Positions 18,669-26,570 of a stretch of 64,000 bases of DNA are shown here, piece after piece; within the stretch, counting starts at the first letter, position 1, and each line of letters opens with the position of its first letter. The stretch is from NCBI RefSeq assembly GCF_030687395.1, contig NZ_CP117430.1, forward strand, positions 4,030,001 through 4,094,000, read 5' to 3'. A model generated the notes under the pieces. That model worked only from the letters and a program-made list of their open reading frames with translations. It made no database searches and was not told where the DNA came from. Source of the stretch: Pseudomonas wuhanensis (GTDB taxonomy: Bacteria > Pseudomonadota > Gammaproteobacteria > Pseudomonadales > Pseudomonadaceae). The translations under genes and the position numbers were made by a program.

Positions 18669-19703
18669 CTACATCTCACCAACGCATTTAATATATGCAT
18701 CTGCATCATCAGCCCATACTTCAACCCAGGAAGGTGCTAGTTTTTCTGCTTTGATAAGCATCAAATTGAATCGCTCGACTTGATTGAGAGATGAATACTT
18801 TTTTATCGACTGAAGAGATTTCCTCTGACTCGCTGGCTCAGATAAAACTAAATCAGCATACAGATTACCTTTCTTAAACCACTTTTCATCTGTGAAGGCC
18901 AGAGCAGATAGAATCAGGTCATCTTTTAAGAACACTTTGGAGCGCTTAATGACTTCTTCGGATATCTCATTTGTCCTCATGGACCCGTAATGTGTATGCA
19001 CAGCAATAGAAAGTGGAATACCTGGAAATATCTCATGATAATCTCGGGCCAGAGAAACCCAGCTATTCACATATTCCTCCTTCGTAAAACCAACCTTTTT
19101 CAGCTCATAGTCCGACGCAATAAAATTCATTTCTATTCCATTTGTATTGCTCCCTCCTGTAACAGATATAGAATTTATTACATCCTTGAACGGAAGTACC
19201 CGCGCGGCGACTTCCGTCAGCAACTGGCGCAAATTAGCATGATACGCAGAGTCCCATGGCACGGGCGCTTCACTACGAACATTAATATCGTTGGCTGTAT
19301 ACGTATCATTGTGGAGCCACTTGACTTGCCGACTTTGGCTAAGCACCCAATCGGGAGACCAGCGTCCTGTTAGCAGCGCCAGGTTTACCTTTTTGTTGTG
19401 CCGCCTTGCTGAGCGCAATAACTCCTCAATTCCCTCGAAGTTAAACTCCCCCTTAACAGGTTCAAGCTTTCGCCATCCGACGTAGTAAGTAATACCGGCC
19501 AAACACTTATTATCCAACTGTTTATATTTTGCAGCACTACTTACCCACACGCTATAAATTGGAACAGAAAAAGACTTATAGTCTATAGCTGAACTGGTAA
19601 ATGATTGACTTACAAAAAAAACAGCCACCATTGCTATTACAGCAAAAGCACCAAATCTTCTTGCAAAGCATTTAGCGTATCCAAGGCCATATTTTCTTGC
19701 CAT
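18669..19703 (-). CDS. Membrane-anchored TIM-barrel glycoside-hydrolase-like protein
   Basis: A 344-residue protein with a single N-terminal hydrophobic anchor (residues 18-35) and a periplasmic domain. The stretch I-T-Y-Y-V-G-W-R-K-L-E-P-V-K-G-E-F-N-F-E-G-I resembles the W-x-x-x-E-P-x-x-G-x-Y/F-x-W/F segment of GH42/GH10/GH39-type barrels. W-S-P-D-W-V and V-T-G-G-S-N-T-N-G-I-E follow at plausible strand ends. In Psl systems a GH39 enzyme (PslG) is encoded with the assembly genes, so a polymer-trimming or repeat-processing role is possible. I cannot identify both catalytic acids, so enzymatic activity is unproven. It is AT-rich like wzy and lies two bases from it. Confidence 0.6.
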   Translation of the reverse strand: MARKYGLGYAKCFARRFGAFAVIAMVAVFFVSQSFTSSAIDYKSFSVPIYSVWVSSAAKYKQLDNKCLAGITYYVGWRKLEPVKGEFNFEGIEELLRSARRHNKKVNLALLTGRWSPDWVLSQSRQVKWLHNDTYTANDINVRSEAPVPWDSAYHANLRQLLTEVAARVLPFKDVINSISVTGGSNTNGIEMNFIASDYELKKVGFTKEEYVNSWVSLARDYHEIFPGIPLSIAVHTHYGSMRTNEISEEVIKRSKVFLKDDLILSALAFTDEKWFKKGNLYADLVLSEPASQRKSLQSIKKYSSLNQVERFNLMLIKAEKLAPSWVEVWADDADAYIKCVGEM

Positions 19704-19767
19704 TTCTGTTCTCGGGATGCAGGAGCGGTATAAATAGGTTCATAGGATGCTAAATCATCTGAACAAA

Positions 19768-19980
19768 TCAAATGACGCTCGCTACCACTTCTACTGCATG
19801 GCACCCAAGCTCTCCCAGTTTTTTTGCTGCAAAGCTTGTTACTTCGCTATCTACATCCTGATCAGCATTAATCAAAACCACTGTAGTAACTTTTAAATAG
19901 CTGACAATTTTTCTGCCCACGAGAAATGCAGTGAGTGCGGCAAAAAATGTCGACGCCAACAAAAGTACGACTATCAACAT
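19768..19980 (-). CDS. Small single-pass membrane protein, first gene of the RfaH-type operon
   Basis: A 70-residue protein, unknown by name: one N-terminal membrane helix (M-L-I-V-V-L-L-L-A-S-T-F-F-A-A-L-T-A-F-L-V-G) and a 45-residue tail. The ATG at 19980 is preceded by AAGG at good spacing; an in-frame GTG at 20010 would extend it by ten residues but starts only eleven bases after the ops site. The tail I-N-A-D-Q-D-V-D-S-E-V-T-S-F-A matches L-N-A-D-A-E-V-D-A-G-V-S-L-F-A of the pyruvyl transferase three kilobases downstream (11 of 32 positions identical over the wider stretch). It may be a fragment, a leader protein or a small accessory subunit. Confidence 0.55.
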   Translation of the reverse strand: MLIVVLLLASTFFAALTAFLVGRKIVSYLKVTTVVLINADQDVDSEVTSFAAKKLGELGCHAVEVVASVI

Positions 19981-20021
19981 CCTACCTTCAGTCCAGACTC
20001 TAGGGCTCACTAAGCTTTAGG

Positions 20022-20033
20022 CACGCTACCGCC
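20022..20033 (-). promoter_or_regulatory. ops element (RfaH recruitment site)
   Basis: On the minus strand, positions 20033 to 20022 read GGCGGTAGCGTG, an exact match to the enterobacterial ops consensus. Two further bases upstream also match the JUMPstart core (GGGGCGGTAGCGTG). It lies between the wzc stop and the first gene of the minus-strand operon running to rmlC, oriented with that operon. RfaH binds the non-template DNA of a paused RNA polymerase at ops and stops early termination over long operons. rfaH itself is at 24835-25341. Confidence 0.9.
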
Positions 20034-20190
20034 CCAGGATTTTTCGTCATCTTCCTCAGAACGTAGTGCTTCCATGAAATATCGGTTTGATCATGCCTAG
20101 CGGCTAATGATCCAGCGCAGCAACAACAATAAAAATTCAAGAACAACAGCAGTATCGTCCAAACTTATGACGCAATCAGCTCAAGACTCA

Positions 20191-22416
20191 TCAGCTTTTG
20201 TCAGAGGTGTAGGCATAGTGGTAATACCCATAATCACTGTAGCCATACTTATTGGAGGCTTTTCTCTCCACGCCATTAAAAATCGCACCTTTAATAGCAA
20301 CGCCATTCTGGGAGAACCGGCGGACTGTCAACTCGATTTCTTTTGCCGGGTTCAGGCCATAGCGCGTCACGATCAGGTTGGTCCCGGACAGGCGCCCGAC
20401 GATCGCCGCATCTGTCACCGCCAGCAGTGGCGGCGTATCGAGAATCACCAAATCGTATTGCTCGCTCACCTGCTCCAATAGCGCGCTGAAATTGGCGTGC
20501 ATCAGCAACTCGGAAGGATTGGGCGGGATCTGGCCCCGACTGACAAAATCGAAGTTGTCGATTTTTGTCTTATGGATGGCGGTGGCCATATCGCAGCGCC
20601 GGGCCAAGACATCGGAGAGCCCATTGTCTGAAGACACACCTAGCACTTTGTGCAGATAACCCTTGCGCATGTCGACATCGATCAACAATACCCGCAGACC
20701 GGTTTGTGCTATCACCACCGCGAGGTTGACCGAAACGAACGTTTTACCCACTTGAGGGCTAGGCCCGGAAATCATCAAGCGGTTATTGTCAGCCTCATGC
20801 ATGGCGAAGTGCAGACTGGTACGCAAACTGCGCAATGCCTCGATTGCCAAATCAGTAGGATGAGTGACGGCCAGCAATGAAGTCCCATTGGCACGCCCTC
20901 GTCCACGGGAGACTTTGTCTTCTTCGGTTTTCTGCAAAATGCTGTAGGGAATCGATGCGTAAACCGGCAACCCCAGTTGCTCGATGGCTTCCGGGCTTTC
21001 GAGTCCCCGATTCAGCGCCTTGCGTAGCAGCACCAAGGCCACTGCCAGGAAGCCGCCAAGAATCGTGGCGATCAATACAATCAGGGCTTTTTTCGGTTTG
21101 ACCGGTTTGAGGAAGTTGACGTCCGCGGCATCGATCAGGCGCACATTGCCGACGGTCCCCGCCCGCATCACATCCAGTTCCTGAGACTTGTTCAGCAGCT
21201 GGGTATAAATGGCAGTACCGACCTCTACATCCCGGGTAAGGCTCAGCAGTTCTTGCTGGGTGGAGGGAAGGCCCTCCACCTTGGACGCCAAACTTTTCTG
21301 CTTGCTGCTCAACTCACCAATTTGAGTCAACAATGCGCGATAGGCGGGATGTTGGCGGGTGAATTTGCGATCCATCTCGGCTTGCTGCAACTTCAACTCG
21401 GAAATGCTGGTATCGAGCCCGACAATCTGATCGAGAATAGATTTGGTTTCGAGCGTGATGTCCACAGACTTGCTACGCGTCTGGTATTCATTCAAGGCAT
21501 TCCCGGCTTTTTCCAGGTCCTTCTTGACCACCGGAAGTTGCTCTTTGAGAAACGCCAGGCTCTGCGCTGCCTCAGCTGAAGTGCGCTCTACGTTTTGCCG
21601 CACATAAATAGCGGCAATTTCATTGAGGGTTTTAATGGCCTGATCCGGATCTGTACTTTCCAATGCCAGGCCGATCATGCCCGAGTCTTTTCCTCGCTCG
21701 GATACATCCAAATCCTCTTGGTAGTCGAGGATGCTGGTCAGGCGAGAATTGCGGATGATTCTGAAGCGAGTCCCTGGGTTGGCGTGCAATTCCTCTATCT
21801 GGAATGTAACGCCATTTTGTTCGAAAAGTTGTCCCGTCTGACTGGCGGCCAATAGATTGTCGTCTTCGTCCACCAAGGTGTAATGACCATTTTCACCCGT
21901 GGTCAAGGTTAACTTCTTGCCCAGTTGCGAGTCGGGAAGATCCAGTTTGAATATCTTCAGCGACTCCCCTCCCCAGGCGAAACTGTTCAGCCCAAACAAG
22001 GCATCGGCCATTTCACCGGGATTACTATTCTGGAATCGACGAGCCAGGAACTCACCGAACACCGGGAAGTACATTGGTTGTATGACGACATCAAGTTTCA
22101 GCTCATCAACCGTTTTACCAATCACCGCTCGAGACTTGATCAGCTCGATCTCAGTGGCCGAAGGCGACTCTTTCCCCAACATGCTGCCGACATCGGAGAA
22201 GCCCAGCAAATCGTTCTTTTTCGCTTCAACCTGCAACAGCGCATTCGCCTGGTACACCGGGGTCGCAAGCACCGCGTACGCGGCCCCAGTCACCATAAAG
22301 GCACCGGTAACCGCGGCAATCAGCCATTTATGGTCGATGAGTGTTCCAAACAGGCCGAGAAGATCAATCTCGTCATTGTCGTCGTCCCGCACGTTGACTA
22401 CCGGTGCTTGCTGCAT
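20191..22416 (-). CDS. wzc: Polysaccharide co-polymerase / tyrosine autokinase (Wzc)
   Basis: A 741-residue inner-membrane protein. It has a Wzz-type N-terminal domain between membrane helices near 31-51 and 440-460, a long coiled-coil periplasmic part (about 270-400), and a cytoplasmic BY-kinase. The kinase has Walker A S-G-P-S-P-Q-V-G-K-T near 546-555, Walker A' L-L-I-D-V-D-M-R-K-G near 578 and Walker B L-V-I-L-D-T-P-P near 658. The C terminus is a tyrosine cluster (Y-G-Y-S-D-Y-G-Y-Y-H-Y-A-Y). It controls chain length and export together with Wza, and cycles phosphorylation with Wzb. The gene lies 45 bases after wzb and just before the ops-containing leader; no terminator is visible between them. 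Confidence 0.96.
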   Translation of the reverse strand: MQQAPVVNVRDDDNDEIDLLGLFGTLIDHKWLIAAVTGAFMVTGAAYAVLATPVYQANALLQVEAKKNDLLGFSDVGSMLGKESPSATEIELIKSRAVIGKTVDELKLDVVIQPMYFPVFGEFLARRFQNSNPGEMADALFGLNSFAWGGESLKIFKLDLPDSQLGKKLTLTTGENGHYTLVDEDDNLLAASQTGQLFEQNGVTFQIEELHANPGTRFRIIRNSRLTSILDYQEDLDVSERGKDSGMIGLALESTDPDQAIKTLNEIAAIYVRQNVERTSAEAAQSLAFLKEQLPVVKKDLEKAGNALNEYQTRSKSVDITLETKSILDQIVGLDTSISELKLQQAEMDRKFTRQHPAYRALLTQIGELSSKQKSLASKVEGLPSTQQELLSLTRDVEVGTAIYTQLLNKSQELDVMRAGTVGNVRLIDAADVNFLKPVKPKKALIVLIATILGGFLAVALVLLRKALNRGLESPEAIEQLGLPVYASIPYSILQKTEEDKVSRGRGRANGTSLLAVTHPTDLAIEALRSLRTSLHFAMHEADNNRLMISGPSPQVGKTFVSVNLAVVIAQTGLRVLLIDVDMRKGYLHKVLGVSSDNGLSDVLARRCDMATAIHKTKIDNFDFVSRGQIPPNPSELLMHANFSALLEQVSEQYDLVILDTPPLLAVTDAAIVGRLSGTNLIVTRYGLNPAKEIELTVRRFSQNGVAIKGAIFNGVERKASNKYGYSDYGYYHYAYTSDKS

Positions 22417-22461
22417 AAGTCGGATTCTTTGCCTTGATTACGATTCAAAAAGGAGTGGCCA

Positions 22462-22902
22462 TCAGCGTGCTAGACGCTGTGCCCATGCGTGTACGGCTTC
22501 TTCGATCAACGCATAAGCGTGCACAAAAGCAGGTTTGCCTTGACGGTAGGGATCGCTGATCTCTCGATCGTCTTGCCATTTGCCCAACAGCAACACCTTG
22601 CCCCGCGCCTCAGGGGCGATGTTGAGCACGCCACTGATATGCCGTCGCTCCATCACCAGAATCAAGTCCGCCTCACTGACGGCTTGAGAGGTGAGCTGAA
22701 CGGCCTGGTGCTCATGGGGCAGATGACCATGCTCGGTGAGTACGGCGTGTGCCGTCGACTCGATGGGTTTGCCCGTCAAAGCGGCAAGGCCGGCCGAGCT
22801 GACCTGGATATCGGAATGAACGAGTGCCCCGCGCAGTAAATGCTCCGCGGTGGGGCTGCGGCATATATTGCCAACACAGACAATCAAAACCCTTTTAAGC
22901 AA
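22462..22902 (-). CDS. wzb: Low-molecular-weight protein-tyrosine phosphatase (Wzb)
   Basis: A 146-residue cytoplasmic phosphatase with the P-loop C-V-G-N-I-C-R-S-P-T near the start, and the general-acid loop D-P-Y-R-Q-G at about 119-124. It would dephosphorylate the Wzc tyrosine tail and reset the export machine. The start is TTG at 22902, with AAGG five bases upstream; no ATG is available close to the P-loop. wzb-wzc form one transcript on the minus strand. The order (wzb, wzc, then the ops-led biosynthesis operon, with wza far away) differs from the classic wza-wzb-wzc. Confidence 0.94.
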   Translation of the reverse strand: MLKRVLIVCVGNICRSPTAEHLLRGALVHSDIQVSSAGLAALTGKPIESTAHAVLTEHGHLPHEHQAVQLTSQAVSEADLILVMERRHISGVLNIAPEARGKVLLLGKWQDDREISDPYRQGKPAFVHAYALIEEAVHAWAQRLAR

Positions 22903-23526
22903 GATGACCTTCCCCGTCTTGTCAACATTGGCGGTGACCTAGCACTTGCCGAACATAAGAGCTTTAAACTACGAATGAATCCGGGCATTTACAAACCCGG
23001 CAACTGCAGAAAAAACATAAAAACAATCAATGCGTATTTATTACCACGACACCTAAACAGCCCCCAACTTTTTATTCAGACAAAAAATAACATCTCGCTC
23101 TTTAAGCGCTGAAAATAACAGCTCTAAAATTTATCCAGACAATTTCTAACAGTTGTCGTTTTCTCGCGATCGTTCAATCTAAATTACACCGAAATCGCGA
23201 ATGGTTAATGTATAGCCGTTCCGCTAGTGCATTGCCAGGGTGTCGAACATTCGGTTAGTAGTTGGGAAAGGACGCCTTGGGCAATAACGTTGTTTACAGC
23301 GGATCGTGTCAGGAGCATGCAGTGGAACAACCGGGCATGCTCGCCGGCCAACCGACCACCCGATATATCCCCTGCCCGCCTCTGGCGAGCGCGTTGCACA
23401 CATTTTTCTCGAGTGATCGGGCCGCTTCGAGCCCGCGCTCCCCAGCGTGACCGATTCCGCCAATCTGGCTCGAATCTTTCCTTCTGCCATTAGCCACTCC
23501 ATCAGTCTACTTTCAAGGACGCTTCC
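22903..23526. other. Divergent intergenic region wzb - galU
   Basis: 624 bases without a supported gene, lying between wzb (minus) and galU (plus), so both promoters should be here. The half next to wzb (22950-23220) is AT-rich. The galU leader contains a perfect inverted repeat GAGCATGC (23313-23320) / GCATGCTC (23335-23342), which may be a structured leader or operator. No ops element is seen. Frames of 60-90 codons exist on both strands but none has a ribosome-binding site and family-like sequence. Confidence 0.4.
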
Positions 23527-24360
23527 ATGATTCGTAAATGCCTGTTCCCCGCCGCCGGCTATGGGACCCGCTTTTTACCCGCCACCAAGGCCATGCCGAA
23601 GGAGATGCTGCCGATTGTCAGTAAGCCGCTGATCCAGTATGCCGTAGAGGAAGCGCGTGACGCCGGCCTGCAACATATGGCCATCGTCACCGGCCGGGGC
23701 AAGCGCGCGCTGGAGGATCATTTCGATACCAGCTACGAGCTGGAACATCAGATTCGTGGCACCGATAAGGAAAAGTACCTGCACGGCACTCGTGAACTGA
23801 TCGATACCTGCAGTTTTTCTTATACCCGTCAGGTGGAGATGAAGGGTCTGGGGCACGCCATTCTCAGTGGTCGTTCATTGATCGGTGATGAGCCATTCGC
23901 CGTGGTGCTGGCCGACGACCTGTGCCTGAACCTTGAGGGCGATGGCGTGCTGGCGCAAATGCTCAAGCTCTACGAGCAGTTCCGCTGTTCGATCGTGGCC
24001 ATTCAGGAAGTGCCCCGTGAGCAGACTCAGAAGTACGGCGTGATTGCCGGCGAGCTGATTCGCGAGGGGATTTACCGGGTCAACAGCATGGTTGAAAAGC
24101 CGCGCCCGGAAGATGCCCCGTCCAACCTGGCTATCATCGGTCGATACATTCTGACCCCCGATATCTTCGACCTGATCGCTGACACCGAGCCTGGCAAGGG
24201 CGGTGAAATCCAGATCACCGATGCGCTGATGAAGCAGGCCCAGAACGGCTGCGTACTGGCTTATCAGTTCGAGGGCCGACGCTTTGATTGTGGCGGTGCG
24301 GAGGGTTACATCGAAGCCACCAACTTCTGTTTCGAGCATCTGCATCAGAACGCCCTGTGA
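23527..24360 (+). CDS. galU: UTP-glucose-1-phosphate uridylyltransferase
   Basis: A 277-residue cytoplasmic enzyme making UDP-glucose. Visible GalU motifs are A-A-G-Y-G-T-R-F-L-P-A-T-K-A-M-P-K-E-M-L-P, L-A-D-D-L-C, V-E-K-P and G-K-G-G-E-I-Q-I-T-D-A. AAGGA lies eight bases before the ATG. It is first in an apparent operon with a phosphomannomutase fragment and rfaH. UDP-glucose is a likely substrate for the initiating transferase at 737 and for other cell-surface polymers. Confidence 0.96.
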   Translation: MIRKCLFPAAGYGTRFLPATKAMPKEMLPIVSKPLIQYAVEEARDAGLQHMAIVTGRGKRALEDHFDTSYELEHQIRGTDKEKYLHGTRELIDTCSFSYTRQVEMKGLGHAILSGRSLIGDEPFAVVLADDLCLNLEGDGVLAQMLKLYEQFRCSIVAIQEVPREQTQKYGVIAGELIREGIYRVNSMVEKPRPEDAPSNLAIIGRYILTPDIFDLIADTEPGKGGEIQITDALMKQAQNGCVLAYQFEGRRFDCGGAEGYIEATNFCFEHLHQNAL

Positions 24361-24409
24361 TGTTGCTGCGCCCCGATATGGTCTTAATTACCCTATGGAC
24401 GAAGCCTCT

Positions 24410-24838
24410 ATGAATACGTTGAGCGGTTTCAAGGCAGATGACAGTCGCCACCCGTATGGCGCTGACCTTAAGCACAACCTCGCGTACCGCATCGTGCGCG
24501 CCTATGCGTCGGAACTGATTTTTTCCCGCGTGCAGAAACCGGTGCTGCTGGTGGAACGCATCGGCGCCTTCCCCTCCTCCGGAGAGATCCGCCGTCAAGT
24601 CAAGGATGGCCCGGCGTTGCTGGCGAGCATCAAGCAGCGCTACGCCGTCGATGCTCTGGACATCAACGAGAACGACGGGCTGAACCTGGTCTTTGCCGAC
24701 TGGCGCTTCAGCTTGCGCCTCTCGGGCGAGGATTGCGTGACGTGCCTGACCGTGGAAAGTCGCGGCGACAGCTCGCTCATGCAGCGCAAAACCGCCGAGC
24801 TGCTGGAGCAGATCGATGCACAGGAGGCATTCGAATGA
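24410..24838 (+). CDS. Internally deleted phosphomannomutase (N-terminal strip fused to C-terminal domain)
   Basis: A 142-residue protein whose two ends both match ManB/CpsG-type phosphomannomutases but whose middle is absent. Residues 4-36 (L-S-G-F-K-A-D-D-S-R-H ... L-A-Y-R-I-V-R-A-Y-A) correspond to the F-K-A-Y-D-I-R-G N terminus. Residues 46-133 (R-I-G-A-F-P-S-S-G-E-I ... F-A-D-W-R-F-S-L-R ... V-E-S-R-G-D) correspond to domain IV. The phosphoserine loop, metal site and sugar-binding loop, some 300 residues, are missing, and the phosphate loop usually R-T-S-N-T-E-P reads R-L-S-G-E-D-C. It cannot be a mutase. The frame is intact, has a possible GGACGAAG site, and overlaps rfaH as ATGA, so it is probably translated. 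Confidence 0.8.
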   Translation: MNTLSGFKADDSRHPYGADLKHNLAYRIVRAYASELIFSRVQKPVLLVERIGAFPSSGEIRRQVKDGPALLASIKQRYAVDALDINENDGLNLVFADWRFSLRLSGEDCVTCLTVESRGDSSLMQRKTAELLEQIDAQEAFE

Positions 24839-25341
24839 ACGCCATAGCAGAACACGCCCCCAAAGCCTGGTACCTGCTCCAGTGCAAGCCCAAACAGGAT
24901 GAGCGCGCCGAGGAACATTTGCAGCGTCAGGGCTATGACTGTTTTCGCTCTACCTACAGGCGTGAGCGCGTTTTGCGCGGGCAGCGTCGAGTGATCAGCG
25001 AATCGTTGTTTCCAGGCTATCTGTTTATTCACCTGAGCCTGCAGGACAGTTGGGGTCCGCTGCGCTCGACCCGCGGTGTTTCGCGCGTCGTCGGGTTCGG
25101 CGGTCAGCCACTGCCTATCCGCGATGCATTGATCGACGAACTCCAGGAACGGGACAGCCAGGCGATCGTGACCACGCTGTTGAAACACGGAGATGCGGTG
25201 CGCATCACTGAAGGTCCATTCTGCGATCTCGAAGCGGTGTTCCTGGCCATGGACGGCGAGGAACGGGTGCTGCTGATGCTGAATTTCCTGCAGCGTGAAC
25301 AGCAAATCAGCCTGCCGCTGGCGCGGGTCAACAAGCTTTAG
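24835..25341 (+). CDS. rfaH: Transcription antiterminator RfaH
   Basis: A 168-residue NusG paralogue. The N-terminal NGN domain starts W-Y-L-L-Q-C-K-P-K-Q-D-E-R-A-E-E-H-L, with R-R-V-I-S-E-S-L-F-P-G-Y-L-F-I-H (the F-P-G-Y-L-F signature) and S-T-R-G-V-S-R-V-V-G-F-G. The short C-terminal domain has D-A-V-R-I-T-E-G-P-F in place of the KOW motif. The ATG at 24835 overlaps the preceding stop and has GGAGG upstream. RfaH travels with RNA polymerase recruited at ops and suppresses Rho-dependent termination in long surface-polymer operons. The exact ops element at 20022-20033 is its obvious local target. Confidence 0.94.
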   Translation: MNAIAEHAPKAWYLLQCKPKQDERAEEHLQRQGYDCFRSTYRRERVLRGQRRVISESLFPGYLFIHLSLQDSWGPLRSTRGVSRVVGFGGQPLPIRDALIDELQERDSQAIVTTLLKHGDAVRITEGPFCDLEAVFLAMDGEERVLLMLNFLQREQQISLPLARVNKL

Positions 25342-25361
25342 ATTCTTTAAGCTGCTCACAC

Positions 25362-25397
25362 AAAAACGCCGCTCAACAACAAGCGGCGTTTTTTTTG
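25362..25397. terminator. Bidirectional terminator between rfaH and uppP
   Basis: The stem AACGCCGCT/AGCGGCGTT (arms about 25365-25373 and 25382-25390) has eight T residues after it on the plus strand and a short T run after it on the minus strand. It serves both convergent genes, rfaH and uppP. Confidence 0.9.
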
Positions 25398-25410
25398 GAT
25401 GCAGGAAAAC

Positions 25411-26247
25411 CTACGCCGCTTCCGAGAGGTGATTCCAGTCGACCCAACCCAAAAACCACGTCGCCAGAATCAGTAAACCGAACCCGATCCGGTACCAGGC
25501 AAACACGGCATAGCTATGGTTGGCGATGAACTTGAGCAACCCGCGCACGGCAATCATCGCAAAGAGGAATGCAGCGACAAACCCCAGGGCAAAGACCGGC
25601 AAGTCTGCGGCCTGGAACAGGTCGCGATACTTATAGCCCGAGTACACCGCGGCACCCACCATTGTCGGCATCGCCAGGAAGAACGAAAACTCAGTGGCCG
25701 TCTTGCGTGACAGGCCAAACAGCAACCCGCCGATAATCGTCGAACCCGAACGTGAAGTACCGGGGATCATCGCCAGGCACTGTGCGCAACCGACTTTCAA
25801 GGCATCGGTCCAACGCATCTCGTCCACGTGATCGATCACCACTACATGTTCGCGTTGTTCGGCCCACAACATAATGATTCCACCTATCACCAGCGCCACG
25901 GCCACGGTGATCGGGTTGAACAGATACTCATGGATCTTGTCGGCGAACATCACACCCAGGACAACCGCCGGCAAGAAACCGATCAACAGATTCAGCGTGA
26001 AACGTTGCGCGTTACGCTGGGTCGGCAAGCCGGTGGTGATCTCCAGAATCTTGCGACGGAACTCCCAGACGACCGCCAGAATAGCCCCCAATTGAATAAT
26101 GATATTGAACGCCATGGCTCGCTCGCCGCCGAAGTCGAGCAAGTCCGCGGCAATAATCTGGTGACCGGTACTGGAAATGGGCAAAAACTCTGTCAGCCCT
26201 TCAACCAACCCTAGAATCGATACCTGCGTAGTGGTCCAGAAGTCCAT
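25411..26247 (-). CDS. uppP: Undecaprenyl-diphosphatase
   Basis: A 278-residue polytopic membrane enzyme that dephosphorylates undecaprenyl diphosphate, regenerating the lipid carrier used for peptidoglycan and the exopolysaccharide. The two BacA signatures are clear: [14 protein letters not shown] near residue 17 and [10 protein letters not shown] near 160. Length is typical. It is convergent with rfaH and stands alone. Its presence beside the polysaccharide region fits the need for extra carrier turnover. Confidence 0.96.
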   Translation of the reverse strand: MDFWTTTQVSILGLVEGLTEFLPISSTGHQIIAADLLDFGGERAMAFNIIIQLGAILAVVWEFRRKILEITTGLPTQRNAQRFTLNLLIGFLPAVVLGVMFADKIHEYLFNPITVAVALVIGGIIMLWAEQREHVVVIDHVDEMRWTDALKVGCAQCLAMIPGTSRSGSTIIGGLLFGLSRKTATEFSFFLAMPTMVGAAVYSGYKYRDLFQAADLPVFALGFVAAFLFAMIAVRGLLKFIANHSYAVFAWYRIGFGLLILATWFLGWVDWNHLSEAA

Positions 26248-26570
26248 TAATCCCCCGTTAAACCCTCTCGGCTGAAAGGTCTGTTGATGATGCCGAGCAT
26301 TTGTCCTGATCGCGATTGAACCTGTCGGACCAGCGGAAGATTAAAGCGCACTCTCTGCCTGGTTGAGCTAAACGTTATAAAACGTCCATGTCGGAACACC
26401 AGCGCCGGCCTCCTGCAAATGGCCTACGCCTGCGAATGAAATTGTTTTGCAGGACTGGTACTTGTTTATCGCAAATCTATGGATGCCACTCATCGTCGGA
26501 TCGTTGACGTTTTGATTTTGGGCGCGCGCAATGTCCTACCCAAAAATGATCGCCCAAGAGAACACTCCAC
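26248..26570. other. Intergenic region between uppP and a hypothetical gene
   Basis: 323 bases between divergent genes. I see no gene, no REP element and no strong hairpin. It should carry the promoters of uppP (minus) and of the 138-residue protein (plus), but no clear box can be placed. Confidence 0.35.

Noticed and set aside
24284..24409. The in-frame extension upstream of the phosphomannomutase fragment as coding
   Set aside because: It overlaps the end of galU and carries no phosphomannomutase similarity; the similarity begins at the ATG at 24410.
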